NCBI GenBank assembly: GCA_964637705.1
Contig: CAZWVM010000152.1
Span: forward strand, 1 to 8,710
Source of the DNA: CAZWVM01 sp964637705
GTDB taxonomy: Bacteria > UBA8481
Reading direction: 5' to 3'
Length of the DNA: 8,710 nt
Part shown: piece after piece, positions 5,238 to 8,710 of the stretch
Numbering within the stretch: the stretch's first letter is position 1
Layout: the number at the start of each line of letters is the position of its first letter
The notes under the pieces: model-generated
Databases searched by the model: none
What the model saw: only the letters and a program-made list of their open reading frames with translations
What the model was told of the DNA's origin: nothing
Program-made: the position numbers and the translations under genes

Positions 5238-6743
5238 TCAGGACTCGTGCAGAAGGGCGTGGTACGACCGCGGCATGCGGCGTGCCACGCCCGTGCGATG
5301 CGCCGCGCGGGCCGCGGCGTGGGCGACGTCCAGCGCCACGTGCCGGTTGAAGACGCTCGGCACGATGTAATCGGGCGAAAGCTCGTCCTTCTTCACCGCG
5401 TCCGCGATGGCCCGGGCCGCCGAGAGCTTCATGGCGTCGTTGATGCAGGAGGCGTGCACGGAGAGCGCACCCTTGAAGATGCCCGGGAAGCAGAGCACGT
5501 TGTTGATCTGGTTGGGGTAGTCGCTGCGGCCCGTCGCGACGATCGCGACGTTCTTCGGCACCGCCTCCGGCATGATCTCCGGCACCGGGTTCGCCATCGC
5601 GAAGACGCAGGAGTTCTTCGCCATTCCGGCGACCCACTCCGGTTTCACCGTGCCCGGGCCCGAGAGCCCGAGGAAGAGGTGGGCGCCCTTCAAGGCCCCC
5701 GCGAGTCCGCCCTTGTAGTTCTCGGGGTTCGTGAAGCGGGCGTAATCCTCCTTGGAGGGATTCATGTGCTCGGCTCGTCCCCGGTAGAGGGCGCCCTTCG
5801 TGTCGAAGCCGATGATGTTTCTCACCCCGGCCTTGTGGAGGATCCGGGAGCAGGCGAAACCGGCCGCGCCCACCCCGCTGACCACGACCTTCATCTCCTT
5901 CATCGGGCGCTTGAGGATCTTCGAGGCGTTGTAGAGCGCGGCCAGCACGACGACGGCCGTGCCGTGCTGATCGTCGTGGAAGACCGGGATGTCGAGGGTC
6001 GCTTGCAACCGACGCTCGATCTCGAAGCATCGCGGCGCGGAGATGTCCTCCAGGTTGATGCCGCCGAAGGTCGGTGCGAGCGCGGTCACCGTGCGGACGA
6101 TCTCGTCCATGTCCTTGGTGGCGAGGCAGACCGGAAAGGCGTTCACCCCGCCGAACTCCTTGAAGAGCATCGCCTTGCCCTCCATGACCGGCATCGCGGC
6201 CTCGGGTCCGATGTCCCCGAGCCCCAGGACCGCCGTGCCGTCGGATACGACGGCGACGGTCGAGCCCTTGATCGTCAGGGACCAGGCCGTCTTCGGTTCC
6301 TCGTGGATCGCCATGCAGACCCGCGCCACGCCCGGGGTGTAGGCCATCGAGAGGTCTTCGCGGGTGCGCAGGGGCTTGCGGTTCTCGATCGAGATCTTGC
6401 CGCCGGCGTGGAGGAGGAAGGTGCGGTCCGAGACGTTCGAAACCGTGAAGCGGTTGTCGGACCTGACGGCGGCGATGATCCGCCCCGCGTGATCCTCGTC
6501 CGAGGCCATCACGGTGACCTCGCGGGTCTTGGTCCGGCGCGAGGCCGCGACGAGATCGATCGCGCCCAGTTCTCCGCCTTCGCGCCCGACGATGCCGGCT
6601 AGCGCGCTGAAGGTGCCGGGGACGTTGGGAAGCTCCACGCGCATGGTGAAGGAATAGGAGACGCTGGGGCGCGCCGCGGGAGGGTGTGCCGTTTTCTCCG
6701 CCGTCCCCGCACCGCGTCCCTTCGCCTCGTTTCGCCTTGTCAT
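5238..6743 (-). CDS. Malic enzyme (NAD(P)-dependent malate dehydrogenase, decarboxylating) with N-terminal ACT domain
   Basis: This 501-residue protein would convert malate to pyruvate and CO2 while reducing NAD(P). After a 28-residue basic, disordered-looking leader, residues 29-105 (YSFTMRVELPNVPGTF...) form an ACT-like regulatory domain. The catalytic part has Tyr135 (AYTPG), Lys190 (GKAML), metal ligands E232/D233 (LEDI) and D258 (FHDDQHGT). The Rossmann motif is GVGAAG (290-295), and NPVPEI and GRSDYPNQINN follow. There is no C-terminal phosphotransacetylase-like domain, unlike the long MaeB form. The ATG at 6743 follows AAGGAGA by 8 nt; the frame extends further upstream into the PilZ gene but without family similarity. 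ACT domains often bind amino acids, so allosteric control is likely, with the ligand unknown. It lies 44 nt after the PilZ gene with no visible promoter between, so co-transcription is likely. NAD versus NADP use is not decided. Confidence 0.95.
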   Translation of the reverse strand: MTRRNEAKGRGAGTAEKTAHPPAARPSVSYSFTMRVELPNVPGTFSALAGIVGREGGELGAIDLVAASRRTKTREVTVMASDEDHAGRIIAAVRSDNRFTVSNVSDRTFLLHAGGKISIENRKPLRTREDLSMAYTPGVARVCMAIHEEPKTAWSLTIKGSTVAVVSDGTAVLGLGDIGPEAAMPVMEGKAMLFKEFGGVNAFPVCLATKDMDEIVRTVTALAPTFGGINLEDISAPRCFEIERRLQATLDIPVFHDDQHGTAVVVLAALYNASKILKRPMKEMKVVVSGVGAAGFACSRILHKAGVRNIIGFDTKGALYRGRAEHMNPSKEDYARFTNPENYKGGLAGALKGAHLFLGLSGPGTVKPEWVAGMAKNSCVFAMANPVPEIMPEAVPKNVAIVATGRSDYPNQINNVLCFPGIFKGALSVHASCINDAMKLSAARAIADAVKKDELSPDYIVPSVFNRHVALDVAHAAARAAHRTGVARRMPRSYHALLHES

Positions 6744-6787
6744 GCGTGTCGTCTCCTTCGTTCTCGCGCCCGTTCCCCGGTTCCGCC

Positions 6788-7195
6788 TCACGGCTGTCCG
6801 GCCCTCTTCTTCACCAGTCCCATGATCCGCTCCACAGTCTTCGGGTCGGCTTCCGTGAACTGCATCGCGAAGAAGAGCGTCGTGAGGTGGCGGATGACCC
6901 GGACGAGCCGCGCCTTCAAGACCCCCAGCGTCACCGACATGTAGATGATCGTCAGGGAGAACTCCTCGCCGACGAGCTGGGTCAGAACGTATTCCCGGTT
7001 GTCCGTTCCGGCGTGCCCGGTCCATTCCCGCACATCGACGTTTTCTCCGAGGTCCGTGTCCGGGTCGAGCCGGATCCTCATTCCGCCCGCCGAGATGTCC
7101 TCGATCGTTCCGACGCGCCGCTCGCCGTCCTTCACGACGAGCGAGAAGGAGACGGAGACGCGCTCGTACTGACGCTTCTCCGCCCCTCCCGTCAT
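6788..7195 (-). CDS. PilZ domain protein, predicted c-di-GMP binder
   Basis: This 135-residue single-domain protein has the two c-di-GMP motifs intact: RxxxR at R8-R12 (RQYER) and DxSxxG at D33-G38 (DISAGG), separated by a typical beta strand. The rest alternates strands and ends in a helix (about 117-131). It has no signal peptide or membrane segment, so it is cytoplasmic and would act by changing a partner on binding c-di-GMP. Its ATG overlaps the TGA of the phosphatase gene (ATGA), and GGAGGG lies 9 nt upstream. This indicates tight co-expression and perhaps a physical partnership with the membrane phosphatase. The partner and output are not known. Confidence 0.9.
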   Translation of the reverse strand: MTGGAEKRQYERVSVSFSLVVKDGERRVGTIEDISAGGMRIRLDPDTDLGENVDVREWTGHAGTDNREYVLTQLVGEEFSLTIIYMSVTLGVLKARLVRVIRHLTTLFFAMQFTEADPKTVERIMGLVKKRAGQP

Positions 7196-8676
7196 GACCG
7201 CCGTCCCTCCGAAAGCGCCAGCCTCGGCGACTGGCGGATGAACCAGACGGCGGCCAGGAGATCGTCCTTCACCTCGCAGACGCGGCACGACGTCGCGAGG
7301 CGGGCGATCGACCCGATGACCTCGTCGGGCGAAGGGGCGACCTCGGATTCCGCGACGAGCGTGCGCACGTGCCGCTCCAGCCGTTCCTCCGTCAGGGGGC
7401 CGTCCGCCGTGGGGAGATCCACGAGACCGTCGGTGTGGAAGAGCACGTAGTCGCCGGCGCAGGCCTCGAAGCTCTGGACGGCCGCCGATCCGGCGGCGTG
7501 GATGCCCATGAGGCAGGTCGTCGAACGCAGGTGGTGGATCGTGCGATCCGCGCGGCGGATGAGGAAGGCGGCCGGGTGTCCGTAGTTGACCCACTGGAGC
7601 CGCCCCGACGCGGCGTCGTATTCCGCCCAGAGCGCGGACATGAGCATCGAGGTTCCGGCGAAGACATCGAGCACGAAACCGTTCAATTCCGCCATCGCCT
7701 CGCGCGGCCCCAGGCCCGCGTCCATCAGCGACTCCACCTTCGCGTTGATCCGGTTGGTCATCAGGGCCGCCGGAACGCCGTGACCGGTCACGTCGGCGAC
7801 GAGGGTCGCGCAACGGACCGGCGAGAGGGCGCGGATCTTGACGTAGTCGCCGCCGAGCTGCTGCATCGGTTCGTACAGGACGCGGGCCGAGAGCATCGGG
7901 AGATCGCAGTCGTCCGAGATGATCTCCGCGTGCAACTGCGCCGCGACCGCGAGGCTGTCGGTGATCTTCCGACGCGCCTCCGCCGCCTCCGTCTCCACCT
8001 CGAAGCTGAACCGCCTCTCGCGCTCCGCCCGGAACTGAAGCGTCAACACGATGATGATCGCAATGCCGGATCCGAAGAGGTCGGTCGGCGTGAGGCCCGG
8101 TCCTCCGTGCGTGCGGCGCACGACCATGAAGGCGAGGAACGGCAGAATCGAGACCAGGGCGGATTCCAGGCCCGTCCATGGAAGGACCACGCCCATCACG
8201 AAAATGACGATGATGTACGGCGTCACCTCCGCCATGCCGTAGTGCACCATCATGAGGAGCGGCAAGAGGAAGATCGCGACGGCGATCGATTGGAGCGTGC
8301 GCAGGGACGAACTGCGCCAGGCGGCGAGCCAGAGGACGAGCTCGAGAAAGACGGCGCCCATGACGAGGGGAATCGGGATGGGATCGAAGACCGGCAGCAG
8401 CAGGGAGAAGATCTCCCTCAGGACCAGGACCGTGATGATGACGTTGACGGCCGTGCCGATCTGCTGGCGGAAGTTCGCGCCGCGAAGGCGGATGTAATCC
8501 TCGCGCAGGTCCTCGGCCAGGGGGTAGACGAGCGGGCGGGTCAGGTTCCAGCGGAGCCGGCGCCGCAGGGCGCGCGCCGAGACGCGGGCCTCGTCGGAGA
8601 ACGAGGCGAGGGTCTCGAGATCCGCCCGGCTGCTCCCGGCCTTGGCGTCGGGCGCTACCGCCCCAGCCGGCACCAT
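7192..8676 (-). CDS. Membrane-anchored PP2C-type (SpoIIE-like) serine phosphatase; start uncertain, possibly 5' partial
   Basis: As read from the ATG, the protein has 494 residues. An N-terminal cytoplasmic stretch (about 1-70) leads into five or six hydrophobic segments (about 73-96, 103-119, 127-146, 151-168, 171-187, 201-214). A charged helical linker follows (about 215-245, probable coiled coil), then a SpoIIE/RsbU phosphatase domain (about 260-482). Metal-binding aspartates are present: D277 (GGDYVK), D295 (ADVTGHG), D416 (HTDGLVD) and D471/D472 (KDDLLAAVW). Such proteins usually dephosphorylate STAS anti-anti-sigma proteins, but no STAS or kinase gene is in the window. The membrane region resembles no sensor domain I can name. 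No Shine-Dalgarno precedes the ATG and the frame is open to the right edge, so the true start may lie outside. It is the first visible gene of the PilZ/malic enzyme set. Confidence 0.9.
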   Translation of the reverse strand: MVPAGAVAPDAKAGSSRADLETLASFSDEARVSARALRRRLRWNLTRPLVYPLAEDLREDYIRLRGANFRQQIGTAVNVIITVLVLREIFSLLLPVFDPIPIPLVMGAVFLELVLWLAAWRSSSLRTLQSIAVAIFLLPLLMMVHYGMAEVTPYIIVIFVMGVVLPWTGLESALVSILPFLAFMVVRRTHGGPGLTPTDLFGSGIAIIIVLTLQFRAERERRFSFEVETEAAEARRKITDSLAVAAQLHAEIISDDCDLPMLSARVLYEPMQQLGGDYVKIRALSPVRCATLVADVTGHGVPAALMTNRINAKVESLMDAGLGPREAMAELNGFVLDVFAGTSMLMSALWAEYDAASGRLQWVNYGHPAAFLIRRADRTIHHLRSTTCLMGIHAAGSAAVQSFEACAGDYVLFHTDGLVDLPTADGPLTEERLERHVRTLVAESEVAPSPDEVIGSIARLATSCRVCEVKDDLLAAVWFIRQSPRLALSEGRRS

Positions 8677-8710
8677 CGGGGCTTGAACCGCAGGTCCACC
8701 GCGCGGCCCG

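Noticed and set aside
3502..6030. A long minus-strand open frame of 842 codons across hcp and part of the malic enzyme
   Set aside because: It is antisense to hcp, whose ligands are all intact, and is a different frame of the malic enzyme. High GC content keeps shadow frames open, and no family motif appears in it.
6744..7025. A 94-residue N-terminal extension of the malic enzyme
   Set aside because: It overlaps the PilZ gene in another frame, while the ATG at 6743 has AAGGAGA at proper spacing directly before the ACT-malic enzyme sequence.

Overview
The window is 8.7 kb of high-GC, densely coded bacterial DNA. No mobile element, tRNA, rRNA or CRISPR array is visible. Two exported proteins carry lipoboxes, and there is a PilZ c-di-GMP domain protein, a SpoIIE-type phosphatase and a class I (anaerobe-type) hybrid cluster protein. 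Together these suggest a Gram-negative, probably anaerobic or facultative organism of the deltaproteobacterial, acidobacterial or a similar high-GC lineage. The sequence alone does not fix the taxon.

Positions 1-1877 (minus strand) hold a zinc-type metal uptake operon read right to left. It consists of a small ribbon-helix-helix (RHH) protein with a zinc-ribbon tail, a ZnuA-like binding lipoprotein with a His-rich loop, and a ZnuC-like ATPase cut by the left edge. Both junctions are ATGA 4-nt overlaps. The promoter region (about 1884-1929) has nested direct repeats around the predicted -10 and looks like an operator for the RHH protein. Positions 1991-3439 (plus strand, divergent) encode a clan-A-like glycoside hydrolase lipoprotein with a predicted EF-hand-like insert.

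Positions 3440-5193 (plus strand) hold a short hairpin, then a CTTGA-N6-TCAAG site of CRP/FNR (HcpR/DNR) type, then hcp. The site is placed as a class II activator would be. Its neighbour is not an Hcr reductase. A perfect 24-bp palindrome separates hcp from the convergent genes.

Positions 5238-8676 (minus strand) hold a three-gene set read right to left: a membrane-anchored PP2C/SpoIIE phosphatase, a PilZ protein joined to it by another ATGA overlap, and a malic enzyme with an N-terminal ACT domain after 44 nt. This would link a sensory phosphatase and c-di-GMP binding to a carbon-metabolism enzyme, although the functional link is inferred only from gene order.

The most interesting items are the putative RHH/zinc-ribbon metalloregulator with its repeat-structured operator, the hcp control region, and the SpoIIE-PilZ-ACT-malic enzyme cluster. 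None is proved to be a new system by sequence alone.
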